This document shows positions 1 through 6,793 of a stretch of DNA of 11,827 nucleotides, piece by piece. Source of the stretch: Candidatus Omnitrophica bacterium UBA1562. Its GTDB lineage: Bacteria > Omnitrophota > Gorgyraeia > Gygaellales > Profunditerraquicolaceae. The translations under genes and the position numbers were made by a program. Under the pieces are notes generated by a model, which saw only the letters and a list, made by a program, of their open reading frames with translations, did no database searches and was not told the DNA's origin. How positions within the stretch are numbered: the stretch's first letter is position 1; each line of letters begins with the position of its first letter. The DNA is taken from NCBI GenBank assembly GCA_002322525.1, contig DCOU01000011.1:1-11827 (forward strand). The letters run 5' to 3'.

Positions 1-152
1 ATTATATAAAGAGGAAAAAGGGGTAGGGAAAATTTGAGTATTCGACTGGCGGACAGAATAACAAGAATTACTCCCACTACAGCTATCCATCTTAATTTGA
101 TAACCCAACATATTCTTTCAATAAGGTCTTCTGCAAATATAATATTTTTCAT
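1..152 (-). CDS. Probable membrane sensor histidine kinase, N-terminal fragment (runs off the window)
   Basis: An open frame starts with ATG at 152, six bases after the stop codon of the response regulator, and stays open for 50 codons to the window edge. The peptide begins MKNIIFAEDLIERICWVIKL and continues with RW and a hydrophobic stretch (about residues 22-36), then a second hydrophobic stretch begins near residue 42. A short amphipathic start, an 'IKLRW' motif and a first transmembrane helix are typical of the N-terminus of multi-pass sensor histidine kinases. No catalytic H-box or ATPase domain is visible because the gene is cut, so the kinase assignment rests on this N-terminus and on its position next to a response regulator. 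It would sense a membrane or redox signal and phosphorylate the neighbouring receiver protein. The alternative is an unrelated small membrane protein. Confidence 0.6.
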   Translation of the reverse strand, partial: MKNIIFAEDLIERICWVIKLRWIAVVGVILVILSASRILKFSLPLFPLYI

Positions 153-158
153 ATAAAA

Positions 159-557
159 TTACGTCTTTTTAAGAAGCAATTCAACTTTTTCAAGCAGCTC
201 ATTGGGTTTAAGAGGCTTATCCAGATAATCATCCACCGGAAGCCAAGCCTCATCTCCTGCCTCATTCTTAAAATCCAAACCTGTTCTATCCTTTATAGCC
301 GTCAGCATAAGTATAGGGATATCTTTGTAATTTTTGTCCTTCTTCAAGTCTCTAGCTACATCAAAACCTTTATCCATACTCTCCATCATCACATCCAATA
401 TAATAAGGTTAGGCCTATCAAGTTTTGTCCTTTTAATACCTTCTTCTCCGTTTTTGGCAATTGAGACTTCATAATGGCTACTTTCTAATACCACCTTCAT
501 TGCTTCCACTATATCCGGGTCATCATCAATAATAAGAATCTTTACTTTATCATTCAT
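159..557 (-). CDS. Single-domain response regulator (CheY-like receiver)
   Basis: This 132-residue protein is a complete receiver domain with no output domain. The acidic cluster D11-D12-D13 follows strand 1 (KILIIDDD). The phosphoacceptor is D55 in LIILDVMM, the conserved Thr is T86 (MLTAI), and the conserved Lys is K114 in the YLDKP motif. The loop before that motif, DEAWLPVDDYLDKP, is a variant I associate with receiver proteins in anaerobes that lie near hydrogenase or Hdr-type genes, but that link is from memory. A strong Shine-Dalgarno (GGAGG) sits upstream of the ATG at 557. It follows the four-helix membrane protein by 30 bases and precedes the kinase fragment by 6. Because it lacks a DNA-binding domain, it probably acts by phosphorelay or protein contact rather than direct promoter binding. 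Confidence 0.92.
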   Translation of the reverse strand: MNDKVKILIIDDDPDIVEAMKVVLESSHYEVSIAKNGEEGIKRTKLDRPNLIILDVMMESMDKGFDVARDLKKDKNYKDIPILMLTAIKDRTGLDFKNEAGDEAWLPVDDYLDKPLKPNELLEKVELLLKKT

Positions 558-587
558 TCTTATACCTCCGCAAATGATTCTAAGTTT

Positions 588-1049
588 CTAGGCTGCTGAC
601 TTTTTAAGCCAAATATCATAAACATTAAGCAAAAAAAGTAACAAAAATATCAGGCCCAAGAATGTGCCGGCAAACAAAAGCACCCAACTAAAAAAACCCT
701 GGGATACATACGGTATCAGCCACATTGACCCAATATCAATAACGATCAAAAGAAAGGGGAAAACGGCAATAATCCTTTTGATTTTTTCTGAATAAGAGGT
801 AAACATAAACAGGATGATAGGAATAGCGAAAAGATAAAGCGCATAATAAGGAAGATACTTATGGGTATGTTCCGTAAGTTCCATAGCTTCCATTGAACCG
901 TATCCCTTTGCAATGAGTGATGGTTTCATCTCAGTATCCTGCCAGATGTGGACTAATAACGAAATATAAATCAAACCTACAATGCAGAGCAAACTCGTCA
1001 AGAATAATTTCATGCTGATTGGCGCCCGTGAAAGCCTAAAATTCTCCAT
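588..1049 (-). CDS. Four-helix membrane protein of unknown function, next to the FMN-binding protein
   Basis: I do not recognise a named family. The 153-residue protein has four likely transmembrane helices at about residues 13-34, 69-86, 92-112 and 118-143. A loop of about 34 residues follows the first helix and contains EHTHKY (H61, H63). H34 lies at the end of helix 1. The ends are basic (RLSRAP at the N-terminus, WLKKSAA at the C-terminus), which suggests both termini are cytoplasmic and the histidine loop periplasmic. A strong AGGAGGT Shine-Dalgarno precedes the ATG at 1049. The gene lies 22 bases after the exported FMN-binding protein and just downstream of apbE. By context it could be a membrane partner of the flavinylated protein, for example a quinol-oxidising or haem-binding subunit. 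The histidines would allow haem b, but this is inference. Confidence 0.8.
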   Translation of the reverse strand: MENFRLSRAPISMKLFLTSLLCIVGLIYISLLVHIWQDTEMKPSLIAKGYGSMEAMELTEHTHKYLPYYALYLFAIPIILFMFTSYSEKIKRIIAVFPFLLIVIDIGSMWLIPYVSQGFFSWVLLFAGTFLGLIFLLLFLLNVYDIWLKKSAA

Positions 1050-1071
1050 AGCTATACCTCCTCTATATAAT

Positions 1072-1662
1072 TTATTTGCTTAGATAAAGTTCTTCATACA
1101 AAACGATGGCCTTTTTCACGGCAAAGATGGCACAATTAGAAGAAATGGTAGCTCCGCTTATACCTGTGATATCTTTATCTAATTTTAAAGGGCTCTTACT
1201 TGTTTTTCCTTCAAACTGGCTCATGAAACTATGCCGTGCAATAGGCTGGCCCCTCTTCTCTTGATAACTCAAAACCTCTACTCTAGTTACAGTGCCCTGA
1301 AGGTCCATTGCAATAATAAACTCTACCGGCCCCCATTTTCCAGGTTCATCATCAATAATAGCCACGCCTGTATTTTTGCCGTCTTTCAAGCTAAAATAAA
1401 AATCAAAGTTAGTCTTAGCCTCAACCTTTTCTGACTTTGAACCTTTCTGATAATAAACTAAATTCCCGCCTAATCTCTCTTTGGCCTTTGAAAGTGCTGG
1501 TTCAACCAATTCTTTGTTCTCAGTAACAATTTTAGCATCCGGACCAAAGACCTTCTTCAATGCCTCTTCCTGGGTAAGCAGGCGCATGGCATAACAACTG
1601 CCCGAGAAAACAAGCGATAAACAAATAGCTGCGGCTACCAATAAAACGCTTCTTTTAAACAT
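1072..1662 (-). CDS. Exported FMN-binding domain protein (covalent flavin carrier)
   Basis: The 196-residue protein has a signal peptide (basic MFKR, hydrophobic residues 5-21, likely cleavage after CYA at residue 25). C23 does not sit in a good lipobox, so a soluble periplasmic protein is more likely than a lipoprotein. Residues about 85-190 form the FMN_bind domain found in RnfG, NqrC and Listeria PplA. The flavinylation motif is GISGATISS, with T172 as the expected phosphoester-linked threonine. ApbE, immediately upstream at a distance of 20 bases, is the enzyme that makes this bond, so the pair is mechanistically linked. A strong AAGGAGA site precedes the start. The likely role is to carry electrons across the periplasm. 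It is not part of an Rnf or Nqr complex here, since none of their other subunits are present. The electron donor and acceptor are unknown. Confidence 0.9.
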   Translation of the reverse strand: MFKRSVLLVAAAICLSLVFSGSCYAMRLLTQEEALKKVFGPDAKIVTENKELVEPALSKAKERLGGNLVYYQKGSKSEKVEAKTNFDFYFSLKDGKNTGVAIIDDEPGKWGPVEFIIAMDLQGTVTRVEVLSYQEKRGQPIARHSFMSQFEGKTSKSPLKLDKDITGISGATISSNCAIFAVKKAIVLYEELYLSK

Positions 1663-1682
1663 ATTACTATTCTCCTTTTTTG

Positions 1683-2687
1683 TTATTTATTTTCTGAAAC
1701 GACTTTAAGCAGATGTTTTAATCCCGATGAATAGATTATTTCCCCGGAAGTAGTTACTATAATGGCCTCCATACCAGGAATTTTCTCTAACATTTCTAAC
1801 CCCTTCTTTGCGCCCCAAACAAAAGGTATCTTTGTCCACGGTTGCGCAACTATGGGGTCAGGATAGATAAGAGTAACAGATGCAACGCCCTCTGTGGGAT
1901 ATCCGGTTTCAGGATTAAATATATGATGGTATCTTCTCCCGTCTTGAATAAAAAATCTTTCGTAATCTCCCGAACCTAAGACAGATAGGTCTTCTACTTC
2001 TACGTATCCTAAAATACCTTCCTGTCGCGGATCTTTAATGCCTACCTTCCACATCTTTTTGCCTTTCTTACCCAAGGCATACACATCACCACCAGCATCA
2101 ATTAATGCAGAAGTTACGCCTTGAGCCTTTAAAATTTTAACTGCCTCGGTAAGCGCATAACCTTTAGCAATACCACCTAAATCAATTTTTGTGCCTGAGA
2201 CATCCTTCTCCAATTTTCCATTATTAAGTATTAGATGTTGATAACCCACTTTAGCCAAACAATCCTTAATTTCTTGCTCTCCGGGAACATAATACGTCTT
2301 TCCGTAGAACCCCCAGAGCTCAACTAACGGAGCAACGGTAATGTCAAAGGCTCCGTCAGATTTTTTACTAAACTCTAAAGCCACCTGCACCAAATTAAGA
2401 ATCTTCGGATCAGTAATCGGCACACCGCTATTGTTGAATGCATATATGGGACTTTTGGGGTTAAGATGATTAAACTTTGTATCAATCTCCTGCATCCGGT
2501 CCAATGCCAAACCAATTGCTTTAGAGGTAATTGCCTTGGGACCTACAGCATAAATAGTTACATAGGTATCCATCATAAAACGGGTCTCTTTTTCAACATG
2601 AAACCTGTGGGCATTATATGACCTTATCGCCCAAAGCCCCGCGAATATCACAACTATTATTATGAATACAGATTTTAGTTTTTTCAT
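1683..2687 (-). CDS. apbE: FAD:protein FMN transferase (ApbE family), exported and membrane-anchored
   Basis: ApbE transfers FMN from FAD to a threonine or serine of target proteins, releasing AMP and requiring Mg2+. This 334-residue protein has an N-terminal signal anchor (residues 4-20) and then the full domain: MDTYVTIYA (39-47), DLGGIAKGYALTEA (169-182), ALIDAGGDVYALG (194-206), GSGDYERFF (238-246) and HHIFNPETGYPT (254-265). All are family hallmarks. One region is odd: near residues 280-290, where the family usually has ADxxxT with Asp and Thr as metal ligands, this protein reads AQPWTK (Q282, K286 by my alignment). It is followed by the FMN-binding protein, its likely substrate, and corresponds to FmnB of the Listeria system. 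A short AGGG site precedes the ATG at 2687. The family assignment is firm; the activity should be considered with the metal-site changes in mind. Confidence 0.95.
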   Translation of the reverse strand: MKKLKSVFIIIVVIFAGLWAIRSYNAHRFHVEKETRFMMDTYVTIYAVGPKAITSKAIGLALDRMQEIDTKFNHLNPKSPIYAFNNSGVPITDPKILNLVQVALEFSKKSDGAFDITVAPLVELWGFYGKTYYVPGEQEIKDCLAKVGYQHLILNNGKLEKDVSGTKIDLGGIAKGYALTEAVKILKAQGVTSALIDAGGDVYALGKKGKKMWKVGIKDPRQEGILGYVEVEDLSVLGSGDYERFFIQDGRRYHHIFNPETGYPTEGVASVTLIYPDPIVAQPWTKIPFVWGAKKGLEMLEKIPGMEAIIVTTSGEIIYSSGLKHLLKVVSENK

Positions 2688-2710
2688 TTTAAACCCTATC
2701 TACATTATAC

Positions 2711-2758
2711 AGGGGATAAGCTTAACACAAAAATTTTGATTTAGCAAGCCTATCCCCT
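2711..2758 (-). promoter_or_regulatory. Intergenic inverted repeat (13-bp arms) between the porin and apbE
   Basis: The + strand arms are aggggataagctt (2711-2723) and aagcctatcccct (2746-2758), separated by a 22-base loop. All 13 positions pair if one G-U is allowed. The hairpin lies in the 86-base gap just after the porin stop codon. No run of T follows it in the direction of transcription, so it does not look like a standard intrinsic terminator. It could be an mRNA stability or processing element that sets the ratio of porin to apbE, or a weak attenuator. Confidence 0.55.
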
Positions 2759-2773
2759 TTTAGTTACGGACTC

Positions 2774-4036
2774 CTAGAAAGTTGTCCGCCAACCCAAGGT
2801 GAAACGGTTAGCTTCAATGCTCTCTGAACCATCTGACCTTTCGCCATCAATATACGAATATTGACCGATGACGGTTGAATTTGGTGTCAAGAAGTAGTTT
2901 ACTGCCAAGGATGTAGTATCATAGTTATCGCTTTTCATATTGACAAAACCCGTCTTATAAAGTTCCGCATGGCTATATTTAACCAATGCACGCCACTTTG
3001 GGTTGAAAGTATACATAGCCCTTATATAATAGCCTTCTTTCTTACCATCCGCATTTGCTCTTCCGGTAGTAGTTACATGGCCATATTTCTGATATATGTA
3101 TTCGCTGGTGAGGTTAAACTTTTGATATTTCCAATCAAACCCCAGCAGAGAACGCAAAAGGCTGCCATTATCACCATCATCCCATTTTCCATAACCAAGT
3201 GAACCTAACAGCCTTAACTTAGTCTGAAAAAACTCAGGGGCAATATGCAGTAATACTGTTTTATCCTCATTCTTATCCACAAATTGGTCACCGTTTAAGA
3301 TACTAAAATAAACAGGCAAAGACCATTTATCAAAATCAAAGTTTTTATAAAGCTCAACTCCTGTATCGTGCCAAGACTGTAAGTATGCGAGCCCTTGATT
3401 CTGATGGTAAAGCTCATGCCACCAAGTCTCTTTGGCATACTCTTCAGAAAATATAGGATTGAATGAACCAACCTTCAACTCGTATCCTTGAGGTAGAAGC
3501 GCAGTCATAAAAGCCTGATAGAGCTTAAAAGTGGTTGTAGCACTGTCTGCTCTGACTATATTAGAACCGATAGTTGGCGTTGCGCTGGCACTGACAGAAA
3601 TATCAGTCTGCACATCAAGCTTTAACCAATCCTCTATCTCTTTAGTAAAGAAAAGGTAGGCATGATTTATACCTGCGGAAAGGTCGGTATGTTGAGAGTT
3701 ACCGTTTCGTTCTCCATCGGTACGGTCAAACATATACATTTTAAGGTGGCCACCGACATTCACACCCTCTAATAATGTAGGCGGAGCTTCTTTAATCTTC
3801 TTTACCGACTCGGCCAGCTCGGGAACCTTTTTAATTTCCTTAGCCTGAGCCTCCTGTTTTGCCTCAACATTTTGGATTTTAGAATTCAAGGCATCAATGG
3901 TTTTCTGCTGGGCATTGATTGTTTCCTGCAAGGCCTTAACCTGCTCCTTCAAATCAGACATATCGTCTGCCTGAACAGACCCTGCGCCAAAAAATACAAG
4001 CACGCACACACAAGATAAAACAATTATAAACCTCAT
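2774..4036 (-). CDS. Outer-membrane beta-barrel porin with an N-terminal coiled coil
   Basis: The 420-residue protein has a signal peptide (about 1-23, cleavage near VQA/DD). A coiled-coil stretch follows at about 26-82, rich in Gln, Lys, Glu and Ala with heptad-spaced Leu/Ile/Val. From about residue 90 there is a beta-barrel with alternating hydrophobic and aromatic strands (for example VGGHLKMYMF, WLKLDVQTDISVSA, FNLTSEYIYQKYG, WRALVKYSHAEL). It ends in RFTLGWRTTF, the terminal aromatic residue expected of BAM-inserted proteins. Length and layout fit general or anion-selective porins. The coiled coil resembles periplasmic stalks that attach porins to the cell wall, though no SLH domain is present. 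A purine-rich Shine-Dalgarno (GAAGGTGAAGGA) precedes the ATG. It lies 65 bases after the Gx/EcfT fusion and 86 bases before apbE. It probably lets a small substrate or electron acceptor into the periplasm; the substrate is unknown. Confidence 0.85.
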   Translation of the reverse strand: MRFIIVLSCVCVLVFFGAGSVQADDMSDLKEQVKALQETINAQQKTIDALNSKIQNVEAKQEAQAKEIKKVPELAESVKKIKEAPPTLLEGVNVGGHLKMYMFDRTDGERNGNSQHTDLSAGINHAYLFFTKEIEDWLKLDVQTDISVSASATPTIGSNIVRADSATTTFKLYQAFMTALLPQGYELKVGSFNPIFSEEYAKETWWHELYHQNQGLAYLQSWHDTGVELYKNFDFDKWSLPVYFSILNGDQFVDKNEDKTVLLHIAPEFFQTKLRLLGSLGYGKWDDGDNGSLLRSLLGFDWKYQKFNLTSEYIYQKYGHVTTTGRANADGKKEGYYIRAMYTFNPKWRALVKYSHAELYKTGFVNMKSDNYDTTSLAVNYFLTPNSTVIGQYSYIDGERSDGSESIEANRFTLGWRTTF

Positions 4037-4098
4037 TTTCCTTCACCTTCCTTTCTTCTCGAATCTAATTTTGTAAAATATAGTTAAATTCATTTGCC

Positions 4099-4114
4099 TA
4101 TTTATCTATTTATC
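4099..4114. repeat. Tandem octamer tatttatc x2 across the stop codon of the Gx/EcfT gene
   Basis: Two exact copies of tatttatc lie head to tail (4099-4106 and 4107-4114). They overlap the last codons and the stop of the membrane protein gene ending at 4102. This is most simply a slipped-strand duplication in AT-rich DNA, with no function suggested by the sequence. Confidence 0.4.
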
Positions 4115-5379
4115 ATACTTACGCTATAAACATCAGCCTCCTTTCTTATGTATGATTGATCTTTATAGTCATCATCCCAAAAAATACTTAGTTGTTCTGT
4201 CTCTAAATAAAATCTAGCTATAAAGTCACTAAGCAGTGGAATTAAACTGTATAAATTCCTTACTTTCTTTAAGTCTATCCCGCGAATAATATTTCTTGCC
4301 ATCTCCCAGAAAATAGGGATAGCTATCCAGGATAAGGAAAATATAGCTGCTGTTCTTTCTCCGGAAATACCCAAAGGCCTAAGCGGTGACAGAATCTTCG
4401 CCAAACCTCCCACTAATTCCTTAGGCGAGGTAGTCCTGGATAATAATGAACTTAAGCATATTAAAAAGAGGATGCGTAAGGCAAAAAGTAGACCCATGTT
4501 TAAACCCTCGGTAGTAATATTAAAATATGCTATGTGCGATAAAACATGTTTACCAGAATTAAAAAATACCGGGAATAAAAAAGAAGCAAACATCATAGGG
4601 GCATATCTTCTTACTCCCCTAAAAAGCACTCCAAAAGAGGTCTGCGAAATTATTATAATCGTAGCCAAAAAGATGAATAACCCTAAATATAGCCAGAAAC
4701 TATTAAATATGAGTACTGCCAGCGATACAATAAAAACACTAGCAATTTTTATATGACTAGGTATCCGATGAATAAATGACTTTCCAGGCAGATAATGATG
4801 CGATAATAAGCGGGAATAATCTGTATGGATACCTTCTCCTGCTGTATCTTGCTGTCCTAGCATTTCTTTTAATTTAAGGCAGACCCTCCCAGCAACAATA
4901 CCGGTCAACCATCCCATGATCACCGCACCAATGCATAACCAGGGGAAGAAGACAAAGATTCCTTTGTGCTTAACGAGTATAAAATAAGCCAAATATAGTT
5001 GGACAATATTATGAGCAAGAGCACCCGCCATGCTTATCCCCACGATGCTTAATCGGAAACGCCTATGTAAACATGACAACCAATAAAGAAGCCCCATAAT
5101 TAAAGTGCTGATTAAGCCCCCGGAAAAACTTAATATAAAGGTAGGAGACATAAAAGTTCCCATGATAAAGGAGCCCAAAATAGTGCGCAAGATGGTTATC
5201 TCCAGGGCATATCCAAACCCCATAGTAACTAAAGATATCAATGTAATTACGTTGGCCAACCCCAGGCGTAACCCGGGAATAGGGTGAGGAATTAAGGACT
5301 CAGATATCTGCAATACACAAGAAAGGGCAACCAAAACCGCTATTTTGTAAATATTTTGGTTTTCTTTAGTTTTTATCAT
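4102..5379 (-). CDS. Gx transporter (EetB-like) fused to an EcfT/CbiQ-type transmembrane domain (FmnA-like)
   Basis: The 425-residue protein joins two membrane domains. Residues about 8-170 match the Gx transporter family (also called heptaprenyl diphosphate synthase component I), with LIPHPIPGLRLGLANVITL (29-47), a glycine-rich helix region and an AHNIVQLYLAYFIL helix (122-135). This is the family of Listeria EetB and has an ECF S-component-like fold. Residues about 195-400 are EcfT/CbiQ-like: the entry motif PGKSFIHRIPSHIKIA (198-213), hydrophobic helices at about 212-245 and 258-275, and EGLNMGLLFALRILFLICLSS (291-311) leading into the long cytoplasmic helices (ELVGGLAKIL to ARNIIRG). Listeria FmnA belongs to this second family and helps supply flavin to the outside. 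No ECF ATPase genes are in the window, so they would have to be elsewhere. The ATG at 5379 lies 17 bases after the NusG-II gene. The likely role is flavin or quinone-linked export in the electron-transfer pathway. Confidence 0.87.
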   Translation of the reverse strand: MIKTKENQNIYKIAVLVALSCVLQISESLIPHPIPGLRLGLANVITLISLVTMGFGYALEITILRTILGSFIMGTFMSPTFILSFSGGLISTLIMGLLYWLSCLHRRFRLSIVGISMAGALAHNIVQLYLAYFILVKHKGIFVFFPWLCIGAVIMGWLTGIVAGRVCLKLKEMLGQQDTAGEGIHTDYSRLLSHHYLPGKSFIHRIPSHIKIASVFIVSLAVLIFNSFWLYLGLFIFLATIIIISQTSFGVLFRGVRRYAPMMFASFLFPVFFNSGKHVLSHIAYFNITTEGLNMGLLFALRILFLICLSSLLSRTTSPKELVGGLAKILSPLRPLGISGERTAAIFSLSWIAIPIFWEMARNIIRGIDLKKVRNLYSLIPLLSDFIARFYLETEQLSIFWDDDYKDQSYIRKEADVYSVSMINR

Positions 5380-5396
5380 TGTTTTTCCATAAAAAA

Positions 5397-5804
5397 TTAA
5401 TAAACCACCGCATCTATCAACGGCAAACCTGTTGATTTAACTTCAATCACAACCTTATTTGGCGCACAAACTATGGTCTGGCCGCTATATCTTATCCAGC
5501 CCATATTCACACATATATGCTGCGGACAGTCTGATTTGATAATCTTTATCTTGCCGGCCTTAACCTCAATTTGTATTCTTCCATCAAAGAGGGTAATCGA
5601 TTTATCTTTATCTAATTCAACTTGTTCTAACAACTTATTGTTTTGATAGATTAAAGCTTTCTTGGCGCTTGAAGACTCTTCCCTATGCCTCTGCGTAATC
5701 CAGAATATAGAAACAACAGAAAAAAATAAAACCAGGCCTATAAGGATTGCGTCAAATTTTGAAGTCTTATAAAAACCAGCATCTTCTTGTAGGCCATGTT
5801 TCAT
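5397..5804 (-). CDS. NusG domain II-containing membrane-anchored protein (EetA-like)
   Basis: The 135-residue protein has one transmembrane helix (about 17-36) and then a NusG_II domain (about 62-123), which despite its name is an extracytoplasmic beta domain unrelated to transcription. The hallmark is SDCPQHICVNMGWI followed by GQTIVCAPNKVVIEV, with C93, C98 and C113 conserved in the family. Such proteins sit next to Gx transporter genes in many anaerobes and correspond to EetA of the Listeria electron-transfer locus, where EetA and EetB are needed to pass electrons outward. The cysteine pair C93/C98 might form a disulfide or bind a cofactor; this is not established. Its start overlaps the stop of the polyprenyl synthase gene by 4 bases (ATGA), and the Gx/EcfT fusion follows by 17 bases. 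Confidence 0.88.
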   Translation of the reverse strand: MKHGLQEDAGFYKTSKFDAILIGLVLFFSVVSIFWITQRHREESSSAKKALIYQNNKLLEQVELDKDKSITLFDGRIQIEVKAGKIKIIKSDCPQHICVNMGWIRYSGQTIVCAPNKVVIEVKSTGLPLIDAVVY

Positions 5805-6793
5805 TCTCTTATGTCAATTCTATCTGCTACGTAATCTGTTAAAGCAAATAAACCCTGCTTAAATGAGGAATTTTCTAAATTATTTAAGCTCTCTTTTGCT
5901 TTCTGGATATAATGTGAGACATCGTCTTTTGTTTTAAGGTCTGCCTCAGAATTAATAAAACTCTGTCTTAATTCTCTAAATGCCTCTGGATTGTTTTGCT
6001 CTCTGATTAAAGATAAAATCCTGTTTCTATCTTTGCCTTGAGCTAATAAGTTTAATACCGGCAGGGTTAACTCGCCCATTCTAAAATCTGCGCCGGGAGT
6101 TTTCCCTAAATCCTCTGTTTCGCCAATTAAATCTAAATAGTCATCCATTATCTGAAAGGCAATGCCAAAATTTAATCCATAATTTTTAAGTGCTCCTTGA
6201 ATAATACGGTTTTGATTAACCAAAATTGCTCCCGCCTGGCAGGAAGCAGCAAAAAGAGCAGCGGTTTTCTTTTTAACGATGAGGAAATACCTTTCCTTCA
6301 ATAAATCTGGGTTATCTCTCTCGCAAACCTGTAAGAGCTCGCCCTCACACATACTCTTGGTAGCAGAACTTATACAGCGTAGAATATCGCTATTGCCGCA
6401 GTCAGAAATCAATTCAAAGGCTATAGAATAAAGATAATCCCCCAAGGCAATGGAAACATCCTGACCCCATTTTGCATTTATCGAAGGCTTGTGATGACGT
6501 AGGTCTGCGCTATCAATAACATCATCGTGAATTAAAGAGGCGACGTGGATTAGTTCTATAGCCGTGGCAATTTTAATCAGTTGATGGCTAGTGGCTTGAG
6601 GCTGATGGCTTAGAATAGCTTTACTGGAAAGAATTACGAGGCTGGGCCTGAGTTTTTTACCCAAAGTGCCTAATAGATAGTCACCTATTCCTAAAATAGA
6701 TTTATGCCTGCTTGTTTTCAAACTCTGCCTTAATAATTGTTCTACTTCGAGCAACTCTTGCTCGATAGGCCGATGAATTTCTTTTAACTGCAT
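5801..6793 (-). CDS. Polyprenyl diphosphate synthase (trans-isoprenyl diphosphate synthase, DmkB-like)
   Basis: The enzyme condenses isopentenyl diphosphate units onto an allylic diphosphate to make the long prenyl tail of a quinone. All key parts of the 330-residue family are present: GKKLRP (45-50), the first Asp-rich motif HDDVID with D90, D91 and D94, the second motif FQIMDDYLD with D217, D218 and D221, and the KTPGADFRMGELTLP region (231-245). A short extra segment, SHQPQATSHQ (62-71), sits before the first catalytic helix and is encoded by a degenerate DNA repeat. Product chain length cannot be read reliably. The gene overlaps the prenyltransferase upstream by 10 bases and the EetA-like gene downstream by 4, so the tail is probably made for a quinone dedicated to this pathway. 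Confidence 0.94.
   Translation of the reverse strand: MQLKEIHRPIEQELLEVEQLLRQSLKTSRHKSILGIGDYLLGTLGKKLRPSLVILSSKAILSHQPQATSHQLIKIATAIELIHVASLIHDDVIDSADLRHHKPSINAKWGQDVSIALGDYLYSIAFELISDCGNSDILRCISSATKSMCEGELLQVCERDNPDLLKERYFLIVKKKTAALFAASCQAGAILVNQNRIIQGALKNYGLNFGIAFQIMDDYLDLIGETEDLGKTPGADFRMGELTLPVLNLLAQGKDRNRILSLIREQNNPEAFRELRQSFINSEADLKTKDDVSHYIQKAKESLNNLENSSFKQGLFALTDYVADRIDIRE
6582..6612. repeat. Degenerate short direct repeat inside the polyprenyl synthase gene
   Basis: On the + strand, tgatggct occurs at 6582-6589 and again at 6603-6610, with a partial copy (tggcttgagg) between, giving a period of roughly ten to eleven bases. In the coding frame it produces SHQPQATSHQ. Similar 'atggct/agccat' repeats encoding SHQ- and ATS-like peptides occur in other bacterial genomes in my recollection. 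I cannot confirm the family here. Confidence 0.4.

Noticed and set aside
1072..1662. RnfG or NqrC subunit of an Rnf/Nqr complex
   Set aside because: The domain is shared, but no other Rnf or Nqr subunits are encoded nearby and the protein is exported with a signal peptide and no obvious transmembrane anchor.
2704..2709. Perfect TATAAT on the minus strand upstream of apbE as a promoter
   Set aside because: No good -35 box lies 16-18 bases upstream, and transcription would begin almost at the Shine-Dalgarno site. Kept only as a note.
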